Shown here: positions 7,853-16,767 of the stretch, piece after piece
How the letters are laid out: each line of letters begins with the position of its first letter
Numbering within the stretch: the first letter of the stretch is position 1
Assembly: GCA_031178805.1 (NCBI GenBank)
Contig: JAPSIJ010000009.1
Location: 1-20,191 of the forward strand
Reading direction: 5' to 3'
Origin: Cellulomonas sp.
GTDB taxonomy: Bacteria; Actinomycetota; Actinomycetes; Actinomycetales; Cellulomonadaceae
Length of the DNA stretch: 20,191 bases
Made by a program: the position numbers and the translations under genes
The notes under the pieces: generated by a model
The model's database searches: none
The model's input: the letters and a program-made list of their open reading frames with translations, nothing else
Told to the model about the DNA's origin: nothing

Positions 7853-9931
7853 ATGACCAGCACCACCGACCGGCCGGCGGGCGGCGTGCGCGCCGACGGC
7901 ACCCGCCTGACCTGGCGCGGCGGCGGCGAGACCCTCGTCGTCGAGCCCTGGGGGCCGGACGCCGTCCGCGTCCGCGCGACGCTCATGGGCGACGTCACCG
8001 ACCCGGAGCACGCCCTGCTGCCGCGGGACCAGGTGCCGGCGGACGACGCGCGGGTCGAGCTGCACCCCGACGGCGCCACCCTGGTCAACGGGGCGCTGCG
8101 CGTGGAGCTGCGGGTGACCACCGGGTTCGGCGAGACGACCGGCTACGAGCGGTCGCGGTGCGAGCTGACGTTCCGCGACGCCGACGGCCGGACGCTGCTG
8201 CGCGAGCTCGACCCCGGCGGCTCGCTCGACCTGCAGGCCCGACGGTTCCGGCCGCGGCTCGGCGGCGACCTCGAGCTGACCGCCGCGTTCACCTCGGACC
8301 CGGCCGAGCGGCTGGTCGGGATGGGGCTGTACCAGCAGCACCTGCTCGACCTCAAGGGCTCGACCCTGGAGCTGGCGCACCGGAACTCGCAGGCCAGCGT
8401 GCCGTTCGTGCTGTCCAGCGCCGGGTACGGGTTCCTGTGGAACGACCCGGCGATCGGGCGGGCCACGTTCGGGCGCAACCGGACGGAGTGGTCCGCGGAG
8501 TCGACCCGGCAGCTGGACTACTGGGTCACCGCCGGGGCCACCCCGGCGCAGATCACGCGGGCCTACGCCGGTGCGACCGGGCACGCCCCGATGATGCCCG
8601 AGCGCGGCCTGGGGTTCTGGCAGTGCAAGCTGCGCTACCGCAGCCAGGAGGAGCTGCTGGCGGTCGCGCGCGAGCACCACCGGCGGGGCCTGCCGCTGGA
8701 CGTCATCGTCGCCGACTTCTTCCACTGGCCGCGGATGGGGGACTACCGGTTCGAGGACGAGTTCTGGCCGGACCCCGCGGCGATGGTCGCCGAGCTGGCG
8801 GACCTCGGCGTCGAGCTGATGGTCTCCGTCTGGCCCCAGGTCGCGCTGGACTCCGAGAACTACGCCCACCTGCGCGCAGAGAACCTGCTGGTCCGCTCCG
8901 AGCGCGGACTCGACGTGCAGATGGCGTTCCAGGGTCCGAGCGCGTTCCTCGACGTGACCAACCCCGAGGCGCGCCGCTGGCTGTGGGAGACGTGCCGGCG
9001 CAGCTACGGCGCCCACGGGATCCGCACGTTCTGGCTGGACGAGGCCGAGCCCGAGTACGGCGTGTACGACTTCGACGCCTACCGCTACCACGCCGGACCC
9101 GCGCAGCGCGTGGGCAACCTGTACCCGCAGCTCTTCGCGCGCGCGTTCTGGGACGGCCAGCGGGCGGACGGCGAGACGGAGATCGTGAACCTGGTCCGGT
9201 GCGCCTGGGCCGGCAGCCAGCGGTACGGCGCGCTGGTGTGGTCGGGGGACATCTCCTCGACCTTCGCGGACATGGCGCGCCAGGTCACGGCCGGCATCCA
9301 CATGGGCGTCGCCGGGATCCCGTGGTTCACCACGGACATCGGCGGGTTCCACCGCGGGGACTCGGCGGACCCGGCGTTCCACGAGCTGCTGGTCCGGTGG
9401 TTCCAGCTGGGGGCGTTCAGCCCGGTGATGCGGCTGCACGGCGACCGGCTGCCGTACGAGGAGGTCACGGCCGCCGACGGGTCGCCGCGGCTGCGCTCCG
9501 GCGGGCCGAACGAGCTGTGGAGCTTCGGGGAGGACGTCTACCGGGTGCTGGAGCGGTACGTGCACCTGCGCGAGACGCTCCGGCCGTACCTGCGCGACGT
9601 GATGCGCGCGGCGCACACCGACGGGCAGCCGGTGATGCGCGGGCTGTTCCACGAGTTCCCGGACGACCCGCGGGCCTGGGAGGTGGACGACCAGTTCCTG
9701 CTCGGGCCGGACGTGCTGGTGGCCCCCGTGCTCGTGGCGGGCGCGACGGAGCGCGACGTCCACCTGCCGGCCGGCGCGCGCTGGACGGACGCCGCGACCG
9801 GCGTCGTCCACGACGGCGGCGGCACCGTGCGGGTGGCGGCGCCGCTGGACGTCGTGCCCGTCTTCCTCCGCGACGGTGCGCTGCCGCACCTCGTGGGCCG
9901 CACGACCGGGACCGCTCCGGCCGTGCCCTGA
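7853..9931 (+). CDS. GH31 family glycosidase, possibly alpha-xylosidase
   Basis: The 692-residue product has a beta-sandwich N-terminal part (to about residue 240), a TIM barrel starting near MMPERGLGFWQCKLRY (residue 247), and a C-terminal beta domain. The nucleophile position is Asp396 in FWLDEAEPE and the acid/base position Asp466 in LVWSGDISSTF; DIGGF at 495-499 is another family mark. The FWQCKLRYRSQEELL and DFFHWPRMGDYRF segments resemble bacterial alpha-xylosidase-like GH31 members more than starch-type alpha-glucosidases, but substrate is inferred. No signal peptide is present, so it is probably cytoplasmic. ATG at 7853 has GGAGGA (7841-7846) 6 nt upstream, and the gap to GH127 is only 32 bp, so the two are probably cotranscribed and act on the same imported sugar. 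Confidence 0.9.
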   Translation: MTSTTDRPAGGVRADGTRLTWRGGGETLVVEPWGPDAVRVRATLMGDVTDPEHALLPRDQVPADDARVELHPDGATLVNGALRVELRVTTGFGETTGYERSRCELTFRDADGRTLLRELDPGGSLDLQARRFRPRLGGDLELTAAFTSDPAERLVGMGLYQQHLLDLKGSTLELAHRNSQASVPFVLSSAGYGFLWNDPAIGRATFGRNRTEWSAESTRQLDYWVTAGATPAQITRAYAGATGHAPMMPERGLGFWQCKLRYRSQEELLAVAREHHRRGLPLDVIVADFFHWPRMGDYRFEDEFWPDPAAMVAELADLGVELMVSVWPQVALDSENYAHLRAENLLVRSERGLDVQMAFQGPSAFLDVTNPEARRWLWETCRRSYGAHGIRTFWLDEAEPEYGVYDFDAYRYHAGPAQRVGNLYPQLFARAFWDGQRADGETEIVNLVRCAWAGSQRYGALVWSGDISSTFADMARQVTAGIHMGVAGIPWFTTDIGGFHRGDSADPAFHELLVRWFQLGAFSPVMRLHGDRLPYEEVTAADGSPRLRSGGPNELWSFGEDVYRVLERYVHLRETLRPYLRDVMRAAHTDGQPVMRGLFHEFPDDPRAWEVDDQFLLGPDVLVAPVLVAGATERDVHLPAGARWTDAATGVVHDGGGTVRVAAPLDVVPVFLRDGALPHLVGRTTGTAPAVP

Positions 9932-10083
9932 GACCGCGGGGTCCGCGCCCGGCGGGCGGGGCCCCGGTGCCGACAGCGGTTCGTGGCAGGTGGTGCCGAG
10001 AGGAAGGGGGGCGCACCACCGGCCGGCTCGTACGACGACGTCCGAGCGCGCGCGCAGGCGCGCGACCACGAGAGAGGTACTCG
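9932..10083 (+). promoter_or_regulatory. Leader region of the secreted enzyme gene
   Basis: This 152-bp gap is much longer than the preceding ones. CGGTTCG at 9977-9983 matches one half of the upstream LacI-type operators, but its other half is poor. A 7-bp GC stem (10047-10053 with 10058-10064, loop GCAG) lies about 20 nt before the start codon, and AGAGAGG at 10071-10077 is the ribosome site. A separate promoter is possible, but no clear -10 was found. Confidence 0.35.
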
Positions 10084-13000
10084 ATGAAGAGCACGACATC
10101 AGTCTCGCGGCACCGGCCGCGACGGGCGGCGGTCGCGCTGCCCACCACGCTGGCGCTCGCCCTGGGGGGACTCGCCGGCCTGGCGCAGCCCGCGGTGGCC
10201 GCCACCCCGGACCCGACCCTGCACTGGACGATGGACGACGTGTCCGGGACCACGGTGCCGGACACGTCCGGGAACGGCCTCGACGGCACCATCAGCGGCA
10301 CGGTCGCCGCGGTCGGCACCGACGACGGCGGCACGGCGCTCGACCTGCCGGGCGGAGCCGACGGCGGCCACGTCGCCGTCCCGCGCGGCGCGCTCGAGGG
10401 GGCCACGGACCTGACCGTGTCCACCCGCGTCCGCTGGGACGGGACCGGCGGCTCCTGGCAGTGGCTCTACGCCCTGGGCTCCGACAACCAGCGGTACCTG
10501 TTCACCACGCCGTCGAACGACGCCGGGCGGCTGCGCACGGCGGTCACCGCCGGCGGTGGCGGGGCGGAGGCCCAGGTCACCGGGCACGGCCCGGTGCCTG
10601 CCGGCACCTGGGTCACGCTCACCACCACGCTGGACAGCGGCGCGGACCGGGTCACCACCTACCTCGACGGCGTCGCCGTCGCGTCCGCCGAGACGTCGCT
10701 CACCGCGGCGGACCTGCTGACGGCCGGCGCGACGAGCGCCGGGTTCCTCGGCCGGTCGTTCTACCCGGACCCGCTGTTCGACGGCGCGGTCGACGACTTC
10801 CGGATCTGGCACGCGGCGCTGACCGGCGAGCAGGTCGCGGAGCTCGTGGGCGACGACGTGCCCACGGTCACCGGGCTCGAGGCCGACGAGGTCGCGCTGC
10901 GCACCGCGGTCGGCGTGGCCCCGGCGCTGCCGCAGGCCGTGCGGGCGACGTTCTCCGACGGCTACGACCGGGACGTCCCGGTCACCTGGGACGCGGTCGA
11001 CCCGGCTCAGTACGCCGCCACCGGGGAGTTCACCGTCAGCGGCCAGGCCGCCGGCCGGCCGCTCACCGCGACCGTCACCGTGCACCGCGGCGAGCTGCGC
11101 GTCGACCTCGGCACCGACACGGGAGAGTTCCTCGGGGGTGCCTCCGGGCTGCTCTACGGGCTCTACGGCGACGGCATGCCCACCGACAACCTGATCGAGG
11201 GCATGGGCGTGCGGACCATCGCCACCAAGGCGCAGGACGGGGCGCAGCACCCCGGCTCCGACGCGCTCGAGGTGGTGCGCCCGCTGGCCGACGCCACCGA
11301 CGGCGATGTCTACCTGCGCGTCACGGACTGGTACCGGGGGTTCCCGTACCAGTGGCCGGGCGACACCCCCGAGCAGAAGCTCGCGGACTACGCCCGGGTG
11401 CTGGACGAGCAGCTGGACATGATCGCGACGCTCGAGCCGGAGTACCAGGACAACCTCGTGATCGAGCCGTTCAACGAGCCCGAGGGCAACATGTTCGGCA
11501 CCGGGCCGTGGAGCCTGGACCGGGTTTCCTGGCTGGACGACCCGGAGGACTACTTCGCCGCGTGGGACCGCACGTACCGCACCATCAAGGAGCGGTACCC
11601 GGAGATGCGCGTCGCCGGGCCCGGCACCAGCCAGCTGTTCGGCCAGGTGGAGGGCTTCCTGCGGCACGCCGTCGAGGCGGGCACCGTGCCGGACATCATC
11701 ACCTGGCACGAGCTCACCCACCCGCAGGCGATCCGGGACTCCGTCGCCCGGTACCGGGGCTGGGAGGCCGAGGTCTTCGCCGGCACGGCCTACGCGGGCA
11801 CCGAGCTCCCGGTGAACATCAACGAGTACGCGTTCAACTACCACACGTCGGTGCCGGGCCAGATGATCCAGTGGATCTCCGCGATCGAGGACACCAAGGT
11901 CGACGCGATGATCGCGTTCTGGAACATCAACGGGAACCTGTCCGACTCCGCGGTGCAGACCAACCGGGGCAACGGCCAGTGGTGGCTGTACAACGCCTAC
12001 TCCCGCATGTCCGGGCACACGGTCGCGGTGACGCCGCCGAACCCGGGCGAGAACTACACCCTGCAGGGCGTCGCGACGCTCGACGAGGACCTCGGCGTCG
12101 CCCGGGCGATCATCGGCGGCGCGGACGGGGCCGCTCCGGTCGACCTGGCGAACGTGCCGGCCGACGTGTTCGGCGACGAGGTGCGCGTCACCGTGCGGGA
12201 GATCCCGTGGACCGGGCAGCTCGGCGACTCCGCCCAGCCCCGGCACCTGGCCGAGCTGACCCTGCCCGTCGTCGACGGCACCGTCGCGCTCGCGTTCGGC
12301 GACGGCACGCTGCCGGTGCTCGAGGAGTCCTCGGCGTACGAGATCGTGACCACCCCGGCCGGCACCGGCGCCACCACCACGGTGACCCCGGAGCTGTGGC
12401 AGGGCAGCTACGAGGCCGAGGACGCCGCGCACACCGGCGCGGGGTACAGCCGCAACGGGCCCGAGGGCTCGCCGCAGGACGTGGGCAGGTTCTACACCTC
12501 GGGCGGCTACGACGTCGGGGGCCTGCGCACCGGCTCCGACGTCACGCTCGACTTCACCGTCGAGGTGCCGCAGGACGGGACGTACGACCTGTCGGTCTTC
12601 GCCAACAGCCTGAACACGCACGAGCTGGTGGCCGAGCAGGGGCCGACCAACGTGTTCCTGCGGGTCGACGGCGCGGCCGAGCAGGAGATGTTCCTGCCGC
12701 TCGGCTACAAGTGGGTGGTCTGGGACCACGCCGACACGACGGTCGACCTCACGGCGGGCAGCCACACCCTCACCCTGGCCGCGCAGAGCCTGGACGGGCG
12801 CGGGACCCGCGGCGACGCGATCGTCGACCGGATCACGCTGTCCCTGGCCGACCCCGACGCCGCCACGTCGGTGTACGAGGCCGAGCTCGCCCAGCTCGAC
12901 GGCGCGGGGACGCGGTACGACGTCGCCGGGGACACCGTCTCCGGCGCCGGCGTCGCCGAGCTCCCCGAGGGCGGCACCGCGACCTTCTGGGTCTACGGCG

Positions 13001-13998
13001 CCACCGACGCCGAGGCGACGCTGGGCGTGCACGCGCTCGACGGGGGCACTGGCACGCTCGCGGTCAACGGGTACGACGTCCTGAACGTCACCGGGGACGG
13101 CACCGTCGCCGCGCACCTGCAGGGCGGAGTCAACCAGGTCACCGTCACGGCCGGCAGCGGCGGGCTGGACCTGGACCGGCTGACCGTCGGACCGGGCACG
13201 GGGGTGCTGCCGACCACGGAGCACCAGGCCGAGGACGCCGAGCTCGCGGGCGGCGCGCACGTCGTCGAGCTGTCGCTCGCCGAGGGCGGCCGGGCGGTCG
13301 CGGGCATCGGCGGCGAGCCGGGTAACGACAGCGCGCTCACCTTCCACGTCGACGCCGCGGCCGCCGGGCCGCACGCCGTCGTGGTGCGGTTCTCCAACCC
13401 GGAGCAGGTGGACGGCACGCACTACAACCCGAACCCGGTGGCCCGGCACGCGGACATCTCCGTCAACGGCGGGGACCCGGACCGGGTGCTGTTCGTCCCG
13501 ACGTTCCACGAGAACAGCTTCTGGGAGCGCACGCTCGTGCTCGACCTCGCCGCGGGCGCGAACACCATCGCGCTGCGCTCCGAGGAGGCCACGAACTGGG
13601 ACGGCGAGACCTACGCCTCGCAGACCTGGGACCCCGGGTTCAACCTGCGGGCGGACGAGGCGCCGGTCGTCGACCGGATCACCGTGTCGCCGCTCGCCGC
13701 CGTGGCCCCGGCCGCCGAGGCCTGGGCCCCGGGCACGGTGTACGACTCCGGCGACACCGTGGTGCACGACGGCGCGACGTGGCTCGCGTCGTGGTGGACC
13801 CGGGACCAGGTGCCGGGCGACCCGTACGGGCCGTGGCAGGAGATCGCCGCGGCCGCCGACGGCACCGCCGTGTGGACGCCGTCGCGCATCTTCCACGCCG
13901 GCGACGCCGTGGTGCACGACGGCCTGCGGTGGGAGGCCCGGTGGTGGACCCGCAACCAGGAGCCCGGCGACCCGCACGGGCCCTGGGCGCGGAGCTGA
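10084..13998 (+). CDS. Secreted multimodular glycoside hydrolase: LamG, Big_4, GH-A-like catalytic, three CBM6/35-like, two CBM5/12
   Basis: A 1304-residue exported protein. A signal peptide (RPRR, hydrophobic core, AVA-A) ends near residue 39 or 40. Modules in order: LamG/concanavalin-like (about 40-259, LHWTMDDVSGTTVPDTSGNG); bacterial Ig-like Big_4 type (260-339); a catalytic module (about 340-760) with PFNEPEGN at 462-469 and NINEYAFN at 578-585, giving Glu465 and Glu581 as likely acid/base and nucleophile of a clan GH-A barrel; three beta-sandwich CBM6/35-like modules (about 770-925, 930-1035, 1040-1204); and two CBM5/12 modules (1213-1255, 1263-1304), each with GDxVVHDG, WWTRxQ and GPW. 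ATG at 10084 is the only start followed by a signal peptide. The catalytic family was not placed with confidence; GH39-like proteins are the nearest I can suggest. It probably releases the oligosaccharide imported by the neighbouring transporter. Confidence 0.88.
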   Translation: MKSTTSVSRHRPRRAAVALPTTLALALGGLAGLAQPAVAATPDPTLHWTMDDVSGTTVPDTSGNGLDGTISGTVAAVGTDDGGTALDLPGGADGGHVAVPRGALEGATDLTVSTRVRWDGTGGSWQWLYALGSDNQRYLFTTPSNDAGRLRTAVTAGGGGAEAQVTGHGPVPAGTWVTLTTTLDSGADRVTTYLDGVAVASAETSLTAADLLTAGATSAGFLGRSFYPDPLFDGAVDDFRIWHAALTGEQVAELVGDDVPTVTGLEADEVALRTAVGVAPALPQAVRATFSDGYDRDVPVTWDAVDPAQYAATGEFTVSGQAAGRPLTATVTVHRGELRVDLGTDTGEFLGGASGLLYGLYGDGMPTDNLIEGMGVRTIATKAQDGAQHPGSDALEVVRPLADATDGDVYLRVTDWYRGFPYQWPGDTPEQKLADYARVLDEQLDMIATLEPEYQDNLVIEPFNEPEGNMFGTGPWSLDRVSWLDDPEDYFAAWDRTYRTIKERYPEMRVAGPGTSQLFGQVEGFLRHAVEAGTVPDIITWHELTHPQAIRDSVARYRGWEAEVFAGTAYAGTELPVNINEYAFNYHTSVPGQMIQWISAIEDTKVDAMIAFWNINGNLSDSAVQTNRGNGQWWLYNAYSRMSGHTVAVTPPNPGENYTLQGVATLDEDLGVARAIIGGADGAAPVDLANVPADVFGDEVRVTVREIPWTGQLGDSAQPRHLAELTLPVVDGTVALAFGDGTLPVLEESSAYEIVTTPAGTGATTTVTPELWQGSYEAEDAAHTGAGYSRNGPEGSPQDVGRFYTSGGYDVGGLRTGSDVTLDFTVEVPQDGTYDLSVFANSLNTHELVAEQGPTNVFLRVDGAAEQEMFLPLGYKWVVWDHADTTVDLTAGSHTLTLAAQSLDGRGTRGDAIVDRITLSLADPDAATSVYEAELAQLDGAGTRYDVAGDTVSGAGVAELPEGGTATFWVYGATDAEATLGVHALDGGTGTLAVNGYDVLNVTGDGTVAAHLQGGVNQVTVTAGSGGLDLDRLTVGPGTGVLPTTEHQAEDAELAGGAHVVELSLAEGGRAVAGIGGEPGNDSALTFHVDAAAAGPHAVVVRFSNPEQVDGTHYNPNPVARHADISVNGGDPDRVLFVPTFHENSFWERTLVLDLAAGANTIALRSEEATNWDGETYASQTWDPGFNLRADEAPVVDRITVSPLAAVAPAAEAWAPGTVYDSGDTVVHDGATWLASWWTRDQVPGDPYGPWQEIAAAADGTAVWTPSRIFHAGDAVVHDGLRWEARWWTRNQEPGDPHGPWARS

Positions 13999-14012
13999 CC
14001 GGGAGACCTGAC

Positions 14013-14065
14013 GGGACGACGACGCCCGCGCCACCGCTCTGCGGTGGCGCGGGCGCTGTCGTCCC
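14013..14065. terminator. Bidirectional terminator between convergent genes
   Basis: A perfect 15-bp stem (14023-14037 with 14041-14055, loop TCT) is extended beyond a 2x2 internal mismatch by 8 more pairs (14013-14020 with 14058-14065). It lies between the stop codons of the secreted enzyme gene and fabF, which converge, so it can end transcription from both sides. Confidence 0.9.
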
Positions 14066-14074
14066 CGGGGCGGG

Positions 14075-15313
<1,239 letters not shown>

Positions 15314-15379
15314 GGGGGGCTCCATCCGGAGGGTGTCGGGCGTGCGGGGTGCTGCGGGGGTGCGCCGGGGTGCCCGGCG

Positions 15380-15421
15380 CGACCGGGGGTCCGGCCGGCG
15401 CGCGGCGCGGACCCCCGGTCG
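15380..15421 (-). promoter_or_regulatory. Stem-loop between acpP and fabF
   Basis: A perfect 14-bp stem (15380-15393 with 15408-15421) encloses a 14-nt GC-rich loop that can pair further. It sits 7 nt beyond the acpP stop, inside the fatty-acid operon, with no T-tract. It may act as a partial terminator or 3' stabiliser raising ACP relative to FabF. Confidence 0.6.
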
Positions 15422-15428
15422 GTGCGGC

Positions 15429-15677
15429 TCAGGCCTGGGCGTTCGAGATGAACGACACCGCGTCGCCGACGGTCGCGAGGTTCTTGACCTCGTCGTCCGG
15501 GATGCGGACCTCGAACTTCTCCTCGGCCAGCGTCACGATCGTCATCATCGACAGGGAGTCGATGTCGAGGTCGTCCGTGAACGACTTCTCGGGCAGGACC
15601 GAGTCGGTCGGCAGGCCGGTCTCCTCGCTGACGATCTCGGCCAGGCCGGCCAGGATCTCCTGCTCGCTGTGCGCCAT
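15429..15677 (-). CDS. acpP: Acyl carrier protein
   Basis: This 82-residue acidic protein carries the growing acyl chain on 4'-phosphopantetheine. The attachment site is Ser41 in DLDIDSLS, the standard DSL motif, followed by helices MMTIVTLAEEKF and IPDDEVKNLATVGDAVSFI. The ATG at 15677 (MAHSEQEIL) is chosen for its AAGGAGA ribosome site 7 nt upstream and its normal ACP length; a longer reading from 15728 would add 17 atypical residues. It lies between fabH and fabF, the order known from Streptomyces and other actinobacteria, and serves both condensing enzymes and FabD. Confidence 0.96.
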   Translation of the reverse strand: MAHSEQEILAGLAEIVSEETGLPTDSVLPEKSFTDDLDIDSLSMMTIVTLAEEKFEVRIPDDEVKNLATVGDAVSFISNAQA

Positions 15678-15762
15678 CGGTGTCTCCTTGGTTGTGCGGT
15701 GCGCCGCCCGTGGGCGGACGGCGGTCATCGGTCGATGAACGGTACTGCGGGTCGCGGCCCCG

Positions 15763-16767
15763 TCAGGGCAGCACGACCACCTGCGCCGCGTACACGAGGC
15801 CCGCGCCGAAGCCGATCTGCAGCGCGAGCGCGCCGCTGGTGACCTGGCCCTCGCGGAGCAGCCGCTCCGTGGCCAGGGGGATGGAGGCGGCGGAGGTGTT
15901 GCCCGTGTCCGCGATGTCCCGGCCGACGGCCACGGTCTCGGGGAGCTTGAGCTGCTTGATCATCTGGTCGATGATCCGCATGTTCGCCTGGTGCGGGATG
16001 AACGCGTCGATCTGGTCGGCGGTCACGCCGGCGGCCGCCAGCGCCTTCTCCGCGACGGGCGCCATCTGCCAGACCGCCCACTTGAAGACGCTCGGGCCCT
16101 CCTGGCGCAGCGTCGGCCAGCCGGCGCCGCCGTCGCGCACGTCGATCCACGAGTGCGTCTGCCGGATGGCCTGCGCCTGGCTGCCGTCCGAGCCCCACAC
16201 GGTCGGGCCGATGCCGGGCGTGTCGGACGGGCCGATCACGACCGCGCCCGCGCCGTCGCCGAGCAGGAACGAGATCGAGCGGTCCGTCGGGTCGACGAAG
16301 TCGCTCATCTTCTCCGCGCCGATCACCAGCACGTTGCGGGCGGTGCCGGCGCGGACCAGGGCGTCCGCCTGGCCGATGCCGTAGCAGTAGCCCGCGCACG
16401 CGGCCGAGACGTCGAACGCCGCGGCGGGCGTCGCGCCCAGCCGGTCGGCGAGGATCGCGGCGCCGGACGGCGTCTGGTGGAAGTACGTGACCGTGGCGAG
16501 GATCACGGCGTCGATGTCGGAGCCCTGCAGGCCCGCGGCCTCGATCGCCTGCCGGCCCGCGCGCTCCGCGAGGTCCAGCACGTCGGTGTCCGCGCCGGCC
16601 CGGGTGCGGGTGACGATGCCCGTGCGCTGCTGGATCCACTCGTCGGAGGAGTCGATGGGGCCGACCAGGTCGTCGTTCGGCACGACGTTCTCGCCGCGGG
16701 CGGCGCCCAGGCCGAGGATCCGCGTGTGGGCGGGGCCGGTGGCCTGGGTCAGGGCGGGGCGGGTCAC
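15763..16767 (-). CDS. fabH: 3-oxoacyl-[acyl-carrier-protein] synthase III
   Basis: This 334-residue enzyme starts fatty acid synthesis by condensing a short acyl-CoA with malonyl-ACP. The catalytic triad is clear: Cys124 in SAACAGYCYG, His259 in FIPHQANMRI and Asn290 in GNTSAAS. In actinobacteria FabH often accepts branched starter units, which would give iso and anteiso lipids, but this is not readable here. It starts with GTG at 16767, overlapping the fabD stop by 4 nt (GTGA), which implies translational coupling; GGGAGA lies a little upstream. A gap of 85 bp separates it from acpP, containing a small CCGCCC/GGGCGG inverted repeat at 15704-15717. Confidence 0.95.
   Translation of the reverse strand: MTRPALTQATGPAHTRILGLGAARGENVVPNDDLVGPIDSSDEWIQQRTGIVTRTRAGADTDVLDLAERAGRQAIEAAGLQGSDIDAVILATVTYFHQTPSGAAILADRLGATPAAAFDVSAACAGYCYGIGQADALVRAGTARNVLVIGAEKMSDFVDPTDRSISFLLGDGAGAVVIGPSDTPGIGPTVWGSDGSQAQAIRQTHSWIDVRDGGAGWPTLRQEGPSVFKWAVWQMAPVAEKALAAAGVTADQIDAFIPHQANMRIIDQMIKQLKLPETVAVGRDIADTGNTSAASIPLATERLLREGQVTSGALALQIGFGAGLVYAAQVVVLP

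Noticed and set aside
8158..10083. Upstream extension of the secreted enzyme frame through the GH31 gene
   Set aside because: The extension is an out-of-frame reading of GH31; the signal peptide and ribosome site place the true start at 10084.
10099..14034. Very long reverse-strand open frame (1311 codons) opposite the secreted enzyme gene
   Set aside because: It is a GC-bias shadow of the forward gene: Arg/Gly/Val/His-rich low-complexity translation without domains, while the forward frame has a signal peptide and clear modules.
15693..15700. TTGTGCGG before acpP, matching the left half of the fabD palindrome
   Set aside because: There is no matching ACAA arm, so it is not counted as a third operator.
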